Shown: positions 41,959 to 50,977 of the stretch, one piece after another | Position numbering within the stretch: position 1 is the first letter of the stretch | Layout: each line of letters begins with the position of its first letter | From: Hymenobacter ruricola | Lineage (GTDB): Bacteria; Bacteroidota; Bacteroidia; Cytophagales; Hymenobacteraceae | Direction of reading: 5' to 3' | Assembly: GCF_015694525.1 (NCBI RefSeq) | Contig: NZ_JADQDM010000013.1 | Span: forward strand, 62,001-126,000 | DNA length: 64,000 bases | Program-made: the position numbers and the translations under genes | The notes under the pieces: generated by a model | Databases searched by the model: none | The model's input: the letters and a program-made list of their open reading frames with translations, nothing else | Told to the model about the DNA's origin: nothing

Positions 41959-43431
41959 TTAGTTCAGCAGCACCAGCGGCTTTTTCGCATCAATGTGCCC
42001 CTGCTCCTCCAGCAGCTTGGCTGCGGCCGCAAACTGCGCCGGGTCGTGGGCATTCACCAGAACAATCGGCCCGCTGGGTCCGGTGGTGCTCAGCACGAAG
42101 CTTTGGTTGGGACGCAGGCGGTGGGCGCGCAGGGCCGGCAGGTTTCTGCGCAGGTAATCGAGCGTGACTTGATGCTCTTGCCCGACGAGGATGACCGGCA
42201 GGTACTCGCCGCCCTGGGCCTGGGCCAGCGATTTGGCCTGGTTCAGGATGGGGTTGGAGGTGTAGGTGAACGAGCTACGGAACCGGTCGCGAAACGCCAG
42301 CACCGCCGCGCGCGAGTCATCGGCATTGGACCAGTACAGGACCTTGCGAAACAGGTTCACGTAGTCGGTGGCGGCCTGCGGGAAGGTGCGGTCGAAGAGG
42401 CCGATGGCCTGGCTCACGAAGGCGCTGTCGATGGTCTGGCCGCGCTCCACGTAGCCGGTCATCAGCGGGTAGAGGGCTTTGGCGTAGCGGTTGATGTAGT
42501 CGTCGTTGTACCACTCGCCGGACTCGGGCCGCCCTTTTTGCTGGGCATAAATCCACTCGCCGGCCACGGTGGCCAGGGCTTCTTCCATGAGGTTGTAGGC
42601 CGAGCGGCGGTTGGGCGAGGGGTGGTGCAGGTACCAGCCTTCCAGCTGCTGCTGCAAGCCCAGGCGCTGCTGCGCCGAGAGCGAATGGCTCATTTCGTGA
42701 AACACGACGCCCGTGCCGTCCACAAAATTGCGCGACGCGGGGTGGCAGTCCAGCAGCACCACGTTGCCGCTCACCCAGGCGTGGTTGGTGAACGTGAGCC
42801 CCCCCACGTTTCGGTTGCCGTCGAGCTGCGGGTTGAGCTCGATGCGGTAGGGCAGGTCGTCGGGCCACACGCTGCCGTAGAACGTGCGCAGCTGCCCAAA
42901 CTTGGGCATGAGGCGGCTTTGGGCCAGAAACTCGGCGTAGGCCGGGCGCAGGCGGGCCAGCTCGGCGGCGTGCGGCTGCCAGGCCAAGGTATCGAAGGCG
43001 GGCGTGAAAAACCGGTATACGCTGTCGAGGCTCAGCAGCACCTCGTTGGGGAGCAGGCCCACGGTGCGCCGCTGCAGGTCGGGCAGGTCGCGGGCGTCGG
43101 CGCTGGCGGCCATGTAGGCCGGGTTGGTGTTGCCCTGGCTGCCCAGGCGGCCCACGGGGTAGCCTTCGCGGTCGAAGCCGGGCTCGCGGTCCAGGTTTTG
43201 GTAGCGGCGCAGCCAGCGCCGGGCCTCGGGGGTGTTGAAGCGGCTTTTCTCAAACGCCTTCCGGCTGCCGAGGTAGCCGCCGCTGCTGCCCGCCAGCGTC
43301 TCCACAAACCGCACCAGGCAGTGCACCCGGCTGACTTCGACGGTGACGGCCGGGCCGGCCCCCAGGGGCGTCGTTTGGGCGAGGGCCGGCAGGCAGCCCA
43401 ACAGAAACCCGAGGAACAACAGTTGCTTCAT
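41959..43431 (-). CDS. Uncharacterised secreted protein with HExxH-type motif
   Basis: 490 residues. The signal peptide MKQLLFLGFLLGCLPALAQ starts at 43431. HEMSH (His245, Glu246, His249) within GTGVVFHEMSHSLSA looks like a zincin active site, and NLMEEALATVAGEW about 50 residues later could supply the third ligand (Glu), the gluzincin arrangement. FTNHAWVSGNVVLLDCHPASRNFVDG precedes the motif. I know no named peptidase family that matches, so a metal-dependent hydrolase role is inference. It lies between R5 and R6. Confidence 0.6.
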   Translation of the reverse strand: MKQLLFLGFLLGCLPALAQTTPLGAGPAVTVEVSRVHCLVRFVETLAGSSGGYLGSRKAFEKSRFNTPEARRWLRRYQNLDREPGFDREGYPVGRLGSQGNTNPAYMAASADARDLPDLQRRTVGLLPNEVLLSLDSVYRFFTPAFDTLAWQPHAAELARLRPAYAEFLAQSRLMPKFGQLRTFYGSVWPDDLPYRIELNPQLDGNRNVGGLTFTNHAWVSGNVVLLDCHPASRNFVDGTGVVFHEMSHSLSAQQRLGLQQQLEGWYLHHPSPNRRSAYNLMEEALATVAGEWIYAQQKGRPESGEWYNDDYINRYAKALYPLMTGYVERGQTIDSAFVSQAIGLFDRTFPQAATDYVNLFRKVLYWSNADDSRAAVLAFRDRFRSSFTYTSNPILNQAKSLAQAQGGEYLPVILVGQEHQVTLDYLRRNLPALRAHRLRPNQSFVLSTTGPSGPIVLVNAHDPAQFAAAAKLLEEQGHIDAKKPLVLLN

Positions 43432-43453
43432 GGCGCTAAAAATAGCGCCGAAC

Positions 43454-43543
43454 CCGTCTGTCATCCTGAGCGCAGCGAAGGACCTTTTCACGTCAACGTT
43501 CAAACGTGAGAAGGTCCTTCGCTGCGCTCAGGATGACAGACGG
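43454..43543. repeat. REP-like palindrome R6
   Basis: Main-family hairpin with arms CCGTCTGTCATCCTGAGCGC..GAAGGACCTTTTCACG and the complement. Lies between the HEMSH gene start and the stop of the next minus-strand gene, 6 bases away. Confidence 0.9.
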
Positions 43544-43549
43544 CCATTC

Positions 43550-43978
43550 TTACGCCAGCAGCCAGCCCAGCAGCGCGGCCCGCGCCGTCCAGGCCAGCGT
43601 GCGCAGCCAGTTGGTGCGGGTGAGGCCGTCGATGGCAATGTAGTCGAAGCCGCCTTCGAGCCGGTTGTGGAAGGGCACGGCGATGAAGAACGTGGCGGCC
43701 CACACCAGCCCCACCAGGGCCAGGCTCCACCAGCCCGCGCCGCCGGGCAGCACCGCGCGGCCGGCCCAGGCCAGCCAGCCGGCCAGGGCCAGCTCCAGCA
43801 CCATGGGGGCCATTACCACGAAGCTCATGCGGCGGGTGTGGGCCGCGTGGAAGGCCGGCCACGCCGCTTTCGGCACCAGCCCGAAGCTGGGGTAATGCAC
43901 CACCTGCACCGTCCAGATGAGGCCGGTGAGGTAGGCGGCCGCGGCGAAATTGAGCAGGAGCAGGAGGCGAAGGGTCAT
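43550..43978 (-). CDS. Hypothetical four-helix membrane protein
   Basis: 142 residues with four hydrophobic helices. QVVHYPSFGLVP (about 25-36) and AFHAAHTRRMSFVVMAPMVLELAL (about 43-66), then VPFHNRLEGGFDYIAIDGLTRTNWLRTLAW, are conserved-looking His/Arg-containing segments seen in small membrane proteins of Bacteroidota without assigned function. The ATG at 43978 starts the first helix. It diverges from gapN. Confidence 0.7.
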   Translation of the reverse strand: MTLRLLLLLNFAAAAYLTGLIWTVQVVHYPSFGLVPKAAWPAFHAAHTRRMSFVVMAPMVLELALAGWLAWAGRAVLPGGAGWWSLALVGLVWAATFFIAVPFHNRLEGGFDYIAIDGLTRTNWLRTLAWTARAALLGWLLA

Positions 43979-44140
43979 GAGCAGGAAAAATAATTCTGGC
44001 CTGAACATACGGCTTCCGGGCTCGCCGGGGGCCCGCAAACGTTCCCGTAAATTCCCGCTTGCCGGCCCCGCCAGGGCCGAACATTTCCGTTCCCAGGCGC
44101 TTGTGCGTAGGTTCGTGCCGCAACTTTTCTGCCCCCAACC

Positions 44141-45775
44141 ATGCCCATTACCCCCGAAACCCTGACGCAACTTTTCCCGCCCGACGAGGCGGCCATCCCC
44201 GACGCCTGGCGCCGGCCCGCGCCCCTGCACCAGCGCCAGTACTTGCTCGACGGCGAGCTGCGCGAGTGGCAAGGGCCCACCCAGGAGGTCGTGTCGCCCA
44301 TGTTCGAGCGCCAGCCCGACGGCTCCCTCAAGCCCCGCGTCATCGGCTCCTACCCCCTGCTCGACGAGGCCGAAGCCCTCAACGCCCTCGATGCCGCCGT
44401 GCGCGCCTACGACCACGGCCGCGGCGAGTGGCCCAGCATGAGCGTGGCCGACCGCATTGCGGCCGTCGAGAAATTCACCCGCCTCATCGTGGCCCGCAAG
44501 GCCGAAATCGTGAAGCTGCTGCTCTGGGAGATTGGCAAGTCGACGGCCGACTCCGAAAAGGAGTTCGACCGCACCGTCGACTACATCCGCAACACCATCG
44601 ACGCCCTCAAGGACCTGGACCGCGACTCCTCGCGCTTCACCATTGAGGAAGGCATCATCGGCCAGATTCGGCGCTCGCCGCTGGGCGTGGTGCTGTGCAT
44701 GGGCCCCTTCAACTACCCGCTGAACGAGACGTTCTGCATGCTCATTCCGGCCCTCATCATGGGCAATACCGTCCTCTTCAAACCCCCGAAACACGGCGCC
44801 CTGCTGCACTTCCCGTTGCTGCAGGCCTTCACCGAAGCCTTTCCGAAGGGCGTGGTGAACACCGTATACGGCCGCGGCAACACCGTGGTGCCGGCCCTCA
44901 TGGCCTCGGGCAAGATTGACGCGCTGGGCCTCATCGGCAGCAGCCGCGTGGCCGACTCGCTCAAGAAGCTGCACCCCAAAAGCAACCGCCTGCGCGCTAT
45001 CCTAGGCCTCGACGCCAAAAACGCCGCCATCGTGATGCCCGACGCCGACCTGGACGTGGCCGTGAAGGAGGCCGTGCTGGGCGCGCTGAGCTTCAACGGC
45101 CAGCGCTGCACGGCGCTCAAGATTTTCTTCGTGCACGAGGCCATTGCCGAAGACTTCGTGCAGCGCCTCGCCGCCGAAATCAACAAGCTCAAGCCCGGCA
45201 TGCCCTGGGACGAGAAGGTGAACATCACCCCGCTGCCCGAGCCCCAGAAGCCCGGCTACCTGGCCGAAGTCATTGCCGATGCCCAGGCCAAAGGCGCCCG
45301 CATCGTGAACGAAGGCGGGGGCACCGCGGCCGGCCCGCTGGTGTTTCCGGCCCTGCTCTACCCCGTGCAGGACGGCATGAAGGTGTGGCGCGAAGAGCAG
45401 TTCGGGCCGGTGGTGCCGGTGGCGTCTTTTGCCAAAGTCGACGAAGCCATTCAGTACATCATCGACTCCGACCACGGCCAGCAGGTGAGCATCTTCGGCT
45501 CGGAGTCGAAGGAAGTGGCCGACCTCATCGACCAGCTGGTGAACCAGGTGAGCCGCGTGAACATCAACGCCCAGTGCCAGCGCGGGCCCGATACGTTCCC
45601 CTTCACCGGCCGCAAAGACTCGGCCGAGGGCACGCTCTCGGTGTTCGACGCGCTGCGCTCGTTCAGCATCCGCACGGTGGTGGCCACCAAAATGACCGAC
45701 GCCAACAAGCACATCCTGAACGAAATCGTGGACGGGCAGGAAAGCAGCTTCCTGAGCACCCGGTTCATTCTGTAG
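44141..45775 (+). CDS. gapN: NADP-dependent glyceraldehyde-3-phosphate dehydrogenase (GapN-like aldehyde dehydrogenase)
   Basis: 544 residues. Aldehyde dehydrogenase fold with GPFNYPLNE (Asn191, oxyanion), PPKHGALLH, LIGSSRVAD and SFNGQRCTALK with the catalytic Cys323. C-terminal EEQFGPVVPVASF and SRVNINAQCQRGPDTFPFTGRKDSAEGTLS match non-phosphorylating GAPDH, which oxidises glyceraldehyde-3-phosphate directly to 3-phosphoglycerate with NADP. The usual general-base motif (LELGGK) reads LGLDAK at 288-293, so the glutamate is replaced; this may be a subfamily trait. A tandem 21-base array begins about 20 bases after the stop. Confidence 0.82.
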   Translation: MPITPETLTQLFPPDEAAIPDAWRRPAPLHQRQYLLDGELREWQGPTQEVVSPMFERQPDGSLKPRVIGSYPLLDEAEALNALDAAVRAYDHGRGEWPSMSVADRIAAVEKFTRLIVARKAEIVKLLLWEIGKSTADSEKEFDRTVDYIRNTIDALKDLDRDSSRFTIEEGIIGQIRRSPLGVVLCMGPFNYPLNETFCMLIPALIMGNTVLFKPPKHGALLHFPLLQAFTEAFPKGVVNTVYGRGNTVVPALMASGKIDALGLIGSSRVADSLKKLHPKSNRLRAILGLDAKNAAIVMPDADLDVAVKEAVLGALSFNGQRCTALKIFFVHEAIAEDFVQRLAAEINKLKPGMPWDEKVNITPLPEPQKPGYLAEVIADAQAKGARIVNEGGGTAAGPLVFPALLYPVQDGMKVWREEQFGPVVPVASFAKVDEAIQYIIDSDHGQQVSIFGSESKEVADLIDQLVNQVSRVNINAQCQRGPDTFPFTGRKDSAEGTLSVFDALRSFSIRTVVATKMTDANKHILNEIVDGQESSFLSTRFIL

Positions 45776-45786
45776 GCAGCCTGCAA

Positions 45787-45831
45787 GCTTCGTTCCGGCC
45801 CAACCAAAGCCCTTCCCGGCCGGAACGAAGC
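45787..45831 (+). terminator. Hairpin after gapN
   Basis: GCTTCGTTCCGGCC at 45787-45800 is the exact reverse complement of 45818-45831 (GGCCGGAACGAAGC), with a 17-base loop. It overlaps the first two units of the 21-base array. No T run follows. Confidence 0.45.
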
Positions 45832-45962
45832 ACCCGCCGGCCCACCCGATGCACCGGCCGGACTGACCGAAGCATCTCACGGCTCATCCGATGCCTTCCC
45901 CGGCCTCCTCTATGCACTTCCCGGCACGACCAATGCATTTACCGGAGCTATTTCCGGTGTTT
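45795..45962 (+). repeat. Degenerate tandem array of 21-base units (array A, eight units)
   Basis: Eight consecutive units of exactly 21 bases start at 45795, 45816, 45837, 45858, 45879, 45900, 45921 and 45942. Each begins (C/A)CGG; units 3-7 share a core near positions 10-17 close to CCGATGCA (CCGATGCA, CCGAAGCA, CCGATGCC, TCTATGCA, CCAATGCA). The rest varies freely. The period never slips. The gap 45776-46078 holds nothing else beyond the promoter region of the next gene. Same period as the array at 57833. Confidence 0.75.
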
Positions 45963-45997
45963 TGGGCATGAAATCCGGCTTGGAGACGTGCCAAGTA

Positions 45998-46038
45998 AAT
46001 GCCCGAAGCAAGCACCTTTATGCTAGTTTCGGGCATTT
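45998..46038. promoter_or_regulatory. Inverted repeat around a possible promoter of the transglutaminase-like gene
   Basis: AAATGCCCGAA at 45998-46008 pairs exactly with TTCGGGCATTT at 46028-46038. CACCTTTA, near the TAnnTTTG consensus, lies between the arms. It could be an operator or a small hairpin. Confidence 0.35.
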
Positions 46039-46078
46039 GGCGTTACTGCTTCATCTTTTCACGTTTTTTCGCCCGCTT

Positions 46079-47317
46079 ATGCGCCGCCGCCTACCCTTCC
46101 TCGCCTGCTTGCTGCTACACTGTTTAACGTTGCGCGCGCAGCAGGCTCCGTCCACCGCCGCGTTCGATGCCTATTGCACGACTTTCTTCAAGGAAATCCA
46201 GGGGCTTTCGGACGCCAAAGAGTACCGCCAGATTCTGAGCCGCTACCCGGAATGGGAAGCGAAGTACAACGCCCTGGGAGCCGCCGACAAGCAGTTGTTT
46301 CGGGGCGCGCTGGCCAATAATGTGGACTACAACCGCGCCTGCTACTATGCCCTGCTGAAGGACCGGCCCAATGCCGTGCTCAGCTTCCGGCAGGCCGTGG
46401 AGCACGGCTATAAGAACTACAGCCACGCCAAAGTGGACAGCGACCTGGACCTGATTCGGGGCGACAAAGACTTTCAGCAGCAAATGGCACTCATTCGGGA
46501 GCACGGCGACTTCATTTACGTGCTGCAGCAGGCCAAGGGCTACGCCCCGAACGAGGCCCGCAAGCTGCCCGCCTTCACCTACCAAAGCGCCGACGAGCCG
46601 CACCTGGTGGCCCTGCGCAAGACCTACAAGCTCGATTCCATTGCCGGGCAAGGCAACGAGGTGTCGCGCTACATCAACCTGCTGCACTGGGTGCACGAGC
46701 AGGTGCCCCACGACGGCAACCACGAAAACCCGGCCGTGCGCAACGCCCAGGACTTGCTGCGCGTGTGCCGGGCCGAAAAGCGCGGCCTGAACTGCCGCGG
46801 CCTGGCCACCATCCTCAACGAGGCCTACCTGGCCATGGGCTACAAGGCGCGCTTCGTGGGCTGCCTGCCCAAAGACAGCACCGACTACGACAGCCACGTC
46901 ATCAACGCCGTGTACTCGCCCAGCCTCCAGAAATGGCTCTGGATGGACCCCACCAACGACGCCTACGTGATGAACGAGCAGGGCCAATTGCTCAGCATCG
47001 AGGAGGTGCGCGCCCGCATCATCGACGGCCGCCCCCTGCTGGTGAACCCCACCGCCAACTGGAACCACAAGGTTTCCAAAACCAAGGAGGACTACCTCTA
47101 CCAGTACATGGCCAAAAACCTGTACAAGCTGCAATGCCCCCTGAGCAGCCAGTACGACCTGGAAACCCGCGGCGCGACCAAGTCTTTGCAGTACGTCACG
47201 CTGCTGCCGGCCACGGTCGGCGCGCACAAGCCCGCGGTTAGGAACACCCAGGACGGCCCCACCTCTTTCACCCTGTACAACACCAGCAACGCAGCCGCTT
47301 TCTGGCAAAAGCCCTGA
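46079..47317 (+). CDS. Transglutaminase-like secreted protein
   Basis: 412 residues. Signal peptide MRRRLPFLACLLLHCLTLRAQQ. The catalytic triad of the transglutaminase-like fold is visible: Cys239 in LNCRGLATILNEAYLAMGYKARFV, His273 in DSHVINAVY and Asp290 in WLWMDPTNDAYV. Prior to this a helical region (about 25-150) precedes the domain. Bacterial members are often proteases or amidases rather than crosslinkers. The ATG at 46079 gives the signal peptide. The next gene also encodes a secreted protein and starts 83 bases later. Confidence 0.82.
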   Translation: MRRRLPFLACLLLHCLTLRAQQAPSTAAFDAYCTTFFKEIQGLSDAKEYRQILSRYPEWEAKYNALGAADKQLFRGALANNVDYNRACYYALLKDRPNAVLSFRQAVEHGYKNYSHAKVDSDLDLIRGDKDFQQQMALIREHGDFIYVLQQAKGYAPNEARKLPAFTYQSADEPHLVALRKTYKLDSIAGQGNEVSRYINLLHWVHEQVPHDGNHENPAVRNAQDLLRVCRAEKRGLNCRGLATILNEAYLAMGYKARFVGCLPKDSTDYDSHVINAVYSPSLQKWLWMDPTNDAYVMNEQGQLLSIEEVRARIIDGRPLLVNPTANWNHKVSKTKEDYLYQYMAKNLYKLQCPLSSQYDLETRGATKSLQYVTLLPATVGAHKPAVRNTQDGPTSFTLYNTSNAAAFWQKP

Positions 47318-47400
47318 CGGGAAGCCTGGTCCGACGCGTTGTGCAGTAGCTTTGGCGCGAAGCGCTGGCCGTTCGGTGCTTCTCCTTTCCGGTTCTGCTC

Positions 47401-48636
47401 ATGCCTGGTTTTCGTTGGGTGTATATGTTGGTGGCCGCCGCCCTTGGCCTGAGTGGGCCCAGCCGGGCCCAGCCAATGGGCTACCGGTTTTCGCGGGACA
47501 TTCTGGCGCAATGGAAGCAGGACCCGGAGTGGTCGAACTACCAGAACTACGCCGTGCAGTTCTCGCAGATTGGCGACTACGCCAACACCCTCGCGGCGCA
47601 GTCGGCCTACGAGAAGGGCCGCAAGCAAGGCGATACCAACATCAAGTTTGACCCCGCGTATTTTGCCCGTTTCCACGCCGTGGGGGCCCAGCAGGAACTA
47701 TTGAAACGCACCGCCGGCCGGCAGCTGGTCATTCTGAACGAAGCCCACTACCAACCGCTGAACCGCGTTTTCACGCGCAGCCTGCTGGCGGGCCTGTACC
47801 GGCAGGGATTCCGCTACCTGTGCCTGGAGGACCTGGCCAACGGCCCCGATGCCGACGCCGGCCTCAACCAGCGCAAGTACCCCGTGCAAGGCACGGGCTA
47901 CTACATCGTCGAGCCGCAATACGGGGACCTGGAGCGCCACGCGCTGGCGCTGGGCTTCACGCTGGTGCCGTACGAGTACGTGCCCGGCGGCGGCGACGCC
48001 GCCAACCCCATGGCCCGCATGCAGGCGCGCGAAACCGGCCAGGCCCGCAACATTCAGCAGATTTTGACGAAGGACCCGCAGGCCAAAATTGTGGTGCACT
48101 GCGGCTACGGCCACCTCGTGGAAAACCTGTTGGGCGACGGCCAATTCGGTTTCATGGGCGCTTTTCTGAAGAAATACACCGGCCTCGACCCCTTCACCAT
48201 TCACCAGGTGGATTTGCTGGAGCACGCCGACGCGACCCTCGACAACCCCTACCGCGCCCTGATGCGCGCCACCGAACCCAGCGTATTCGTCGACGGCCAG
48301 GGGGCTTTATTCAACAGTGCCCAAAACTCGGAGAAGTGGGACGCTTCGGTGTATTTCCCGCCCACCACCTACCAGCACGGCCGCCCCACGTGGCTGCTCC
48401 TCGGCACCGAGCGGAAATACTTTCGCCTGAATGCCTCCCAACTCACGGTGGCCTTTCCCTGCCTGGTGCGCGCCTACAAAGCCGGCGAGGACCTTAGCCA
48501 AGCCATTCCGGCCGATGTTATTGAGCTGCCAAGCGGCGCGCAAGACCGGGCACTGGTGCTGGACAAGGGCCGCTACACCCTGCTGCTGCAAGACAGCCTG
48601 GGCAAGCAGCAACAGCTGGCGGTTACGGTGCGCTAG
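47401..48636 (+). CDS. Secreted protein of ChaN/EreA/TIKI-like type
   Basis: 411 residues, signal peptide ending PSRAQP. LVILNEAHYQPLNRVFTRSLLAGLYRQGFRYLCLEDLA (about 109-146) resembles the GE-x-H motif and following helix of the EreA/ChaN/TIKI superfamily, and QAKIVVHCGYGHLVENLLGDG (about 226-246) matches the second conserved His-containing strand. Members include haem-binding lipoproteins, erythromycin esterases and Wnt proteases, so the reaction is open. The C-terminal 130 residues are unassigned. It probably belongs to a unit with the upstream transglutaminase-like gene. Confidence 0.6.
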   Translation: MPGFRWVYMLVAAALGLSGPSRAQPMGYRFSRDILAQWKQDPEWSNYQNYAVQFSQIGDYANTLAAQSAYEKGRKQGDTNIKFDPAYFARFHAVGAQQELLKRTAGRQLVILNEAHYQPLNRVFTRSLLAGLYRQGFRYLCLEDLANGPDADAGLNQRKYPVQGTGYYIVEPQYGDLERHALALGFTLVPYEYVPGGGDAANPMARMQARETGQARNIQQILTKDPQAKIVVHCGYGHLVENLLGDGQFGFMGAFLKKYTGLDPFTIHQVDLLEHADATLDNPYRALMRATEPSVFVDGQGALFNSAQNSEKWDASVYFPPTTYQHGRPTWLLLGTERKYFRLNASQLTVAFPCLVRAYKAGEDLSQAIPADVIELPSGAQDRALVLDKGRYTLLLQDSLGKQQQLAVTVR

Positions 48637-48741
48637 CGCCTGGGCAAAGGGTCCTCGCCGTGCAACGGTTGGGGTTTACTATTGTCGTTTTGAACCCATC
48701 GGCTGCGGCCGCCCCGCTATCATCACCTCCGCACTTTTCTC

Positions 48742-50793
48742 ATGAGAAAACCCCTATTCCTGTTGCCGCTGCTGGCCGCGGCCGTCACGGGCTGCCCCAG
48801 CAATTCGCTGAAAACGGCCAATTCCGGCGACAAGCCCGACCTCCTCTACACCGCCCTGGACACCACCGTGGCGCCGGGCGACGACTTCTTCAGCTACGCC
48901 AACGGCACCTGGATTAAGAACAACCCCATTCCGGCCTCGGAAAGCAACATGGGCATCGGCAAGAAAGTGCAGGACGAGATTTACGCCCGCCTGCGCCAGA
49001 CCAGCACCGAAGCGGCCAGCGCCAACGCCGCCGATGGCACCAATCAGCAGAAAATCGGCGATTTCTGGGCCGTGGGCATGGATTCGGTGAAGGCCGACAA
49101 GCTCGGCGCCGCGCCCATCAAGCCGGAGCTGGACCGCATCGCGGCCATGAAAACCGCGGCCGAGGTGCCGAGCGTCATCGCCCACGAAATTCCGCTGGGC
49201 GTGCGCGCCCTCATCGGCCCGCGCGTGGGGCAGGACGACAAGAACAGCGACAAAATGGTGCTCTACCTGCACCAGTCCGGCCTGGGCCTGCCCAACCGCG
49301 ACTACTACTTCAACACCGACACCCGCACCAAAAACATCCGGGCCGAGTACGTGAAGCACGTGGCCAACACGTTCAAGCTGCTGGGCCAGGATGCCGTTAC
49401 CGCTCAGTCCAATGCCTTCCGAGTAATGGCCCTGGAAACGGCCTTGGCCAAGTCCTCGCGCAAGCTCGAAGCCCTGCGCGACCCCTACGCCAACTACCAC
49501 AAAATGAGCATCGCTCAACTCAACAAGCTCACGCCGGGCATCGACTGGAAGGCGTGGTTTGCCCAGATGGGCGTGGCCAACGCCGACACCGTGGTGGTGG
49601 GCCAGCCCGAGTTTTACCAAACGGTGGGCCGGCTGCTGAAGGGCTACGCAGGCTTGGATGACTGGAAAGCCTACCTCAGCTGGCAGCTGGCGCGCACGTT
49701 TGCGCCCACCCTCAGCAGCGGTTTTGTGAATGAGAACTTCCACTTCTACGGCACGGTGCTGCGCGGCGCCAAGGAAATCCGGCCGCGCTGGAAGCGCGTG
49801 CTCGACATGCAGGAAGACGCCCTGGGCGATGCCCTGGGCCAGCTTTTTGTGAAGGAATACTTCAAGCCCGAAACCAAGGCCCGCTACGACACGCTGGTAA
49901 AAAACGTGACCACGGCCTTCGCCGAGCACATTCAAAAACTGGACTGGATGAGCGCGCCCACCAAAACCGTGGCGCTGGACAAGCTGCACAAAATCACGCC
50001 CAAAGTAGGCTACCCCAACAAGTGGAAAGACTACTCCAACCTGAAAGTTGACCGTAGCTCGCTGGCTGAAAACGTGATGCGCGCCAACCAGTGGCAGTAT
50101 CAGTACTACCTCAACAAGCTAGGCAAGCCCGTGGACCGCACCGAGTGGGACATGACGCCGCAGACCTACAACGCCTACTACAACTCCTCAAACAATGAGA
50201 TTGTGCTGCCCGCCGCCGCCTTCGCCGTGCCCGGCCTGCTCGACGCCGACGCCGACGACGCGCTGGTGTACGGCTACGCCGGCGCCAGCACCATCGGCCA
50301 CGAGCTCACCCACGGTTTCGACGACGAAGGCAGCCAGTACGACGCCCACGGCAACCTGCACGAGTGGTGGAGCAAGGAGGACCGCCAGCGCTTCAACCAG
50401 CGCGTGAATGGCATTGTGAAGCAGTTCAACGGCTACACCCTGCTCGACTCGCTGCACATCAACGGCAAGGCCACGGCCGGCGAAAACATTGCCGACCTCG
50501 GCGGCATCGTCATCGGCCTCGATGCCTTCAAAAAGACCAAGCAGTACAAGGAAGGCAAGAAAATCAACGGCCTCACGCCCACGCAGCGCTACTTCCTGGG
50601 CTATGCGCTGGGCTGGCAGATGCACGTGCGCGACGAAAGCCTGGCTTCGCAGCTGCTCACCGACGTGCACTCGCCCGCCCAGTACCGCGTGAACGGCCCC
50701 ATGGCCGACGTGCCCGCCTTCTACGAAGCCTTCGGTGTGAAGCCCGGCCAAAAGCTCTACCGCCCCGATTCGACGCGCGTGGTTATCTGGTAA
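48742..50793 (+). CDS. M13-family zinc metallopeptidase (neprilysin-like) lipoprotein
   Basis: 683 residues. The lipobox VTGC gives Cys18. M13 features: N-terminal DDFFSYANGTWIKNNPIPA (about 51-69), then NAYYNSSNNEIVLPAA, the zinc site IGHELTHGFDDEGSQYD (His520, Glu521, His524) and GENIADLGG with the third ligand Glu581, ending in YRVNGPMADVPAFYEAFGVKPG. It is an oligopeptidase anchored to a membrane, acting in the periplasm. R7, which contains a terminator, follows. Confidence 0.95.
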   Translation: MRKPLFLLPLLAAAVTGCPSNSLKTANSGDKPDLLYTALDTTVAPGDDFFSYANGTWIKNNPIPASESNMGIGKKVQDEIYARLRQTSTEAASANAADGTNQQKIGDFWAVGMDSVKADKLGAAPIKPELDRIAAMKTAAEVPSVIAHEIPLGVRALIGPRVGQDDKNSDKMVLYLHQSGLGLPNRDYYFNTDTRTKNIRAEYVKHVANTFKLLGQDAVTAQSNAFRVMALETALAKSSRKLEALRDPYANYHKMSIAQLNKLTPGIDWKAWFAQMGVANADTVVVGQPEFYQTVGRLLKGYAGLDDWKAYLSWQLARTFAPTLSSGFVNENFHFYGTVLRGAKEIRPRWKRVLDMQEDALGDALGQLFVKEYFKPETKARYDTLVKNVTTAFAEHIQKLDWMSAPTKTVALDKLHKITPKVGYPNKWKDYSNLKVDRSSLAENVMRANQWQYQYYLNKLGKPVDRTEWDMTPQTYNAYYNSSNNEIVLPAAAFAVPGLLDADADDALVYGYAGASTIGHELTHGFDDEGSQYDAHGNLHEWWSKEDRQRFNQRVNGIVKQFNGYTLLDSLHINGKATAGENIADLGGIVIGLDAFKKTKQYKEGKKINGLTPTQRYFLGYALGWQMHVRDESLASQLLTDVHSPAQYRVNGPMADVPAFYEAFGVKPGQKLYRPDSTRVVIW

Positions 50794-50798
50794 GTGTT

Positions 50799-50976
50799 GG
50801 GGTGGTAGGTTGTCATTGCGAGCGCAGCGAAGCAATCCGTCCTTTCAGAATTAGACGTTCCCTTTTACCAGAAAGCCCCGGCTCTGCACAGTGCTGGGGC
50901 TTTTCACGGCTTGAGGCTAGTCGCTGAGAATAGGACGGATTGCTTCGCTGCGCTCGCAATGACAACCTACCACCCC
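50799..50976. repeat. REP-like palindrome R7
   Basis: Arms of about 44 bases: GGTAGGTTGTCATTGCGAGC..GCAGCGAAGCAATCCGTCC and its complement, with outer GGGGTGG/CCACCCC also paired. This is the GTCATTGCGAGCG variant. Lies between convergent M13 and histidine kinase genes and encloses a terminator. Confidence 0.9.
50869..50905. terminator. Terminator inside R7
   Basis: AAAGCCCCGGC and GCTGGGGCTTTT pair with one mismatch around a short loop containing CTGCACAG, followed by T residues. It can act in both directions for the two convergent genes. Confidence 0.75.
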
Positions 50977-50977
50977 G

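Noticed and set aside
41917..43509. 530-codon plus-strand frame opposite the HEMSH gene
   Set aside because: Composition is shadow-like and the opposite strand has a signal peptide and a zincin motif.
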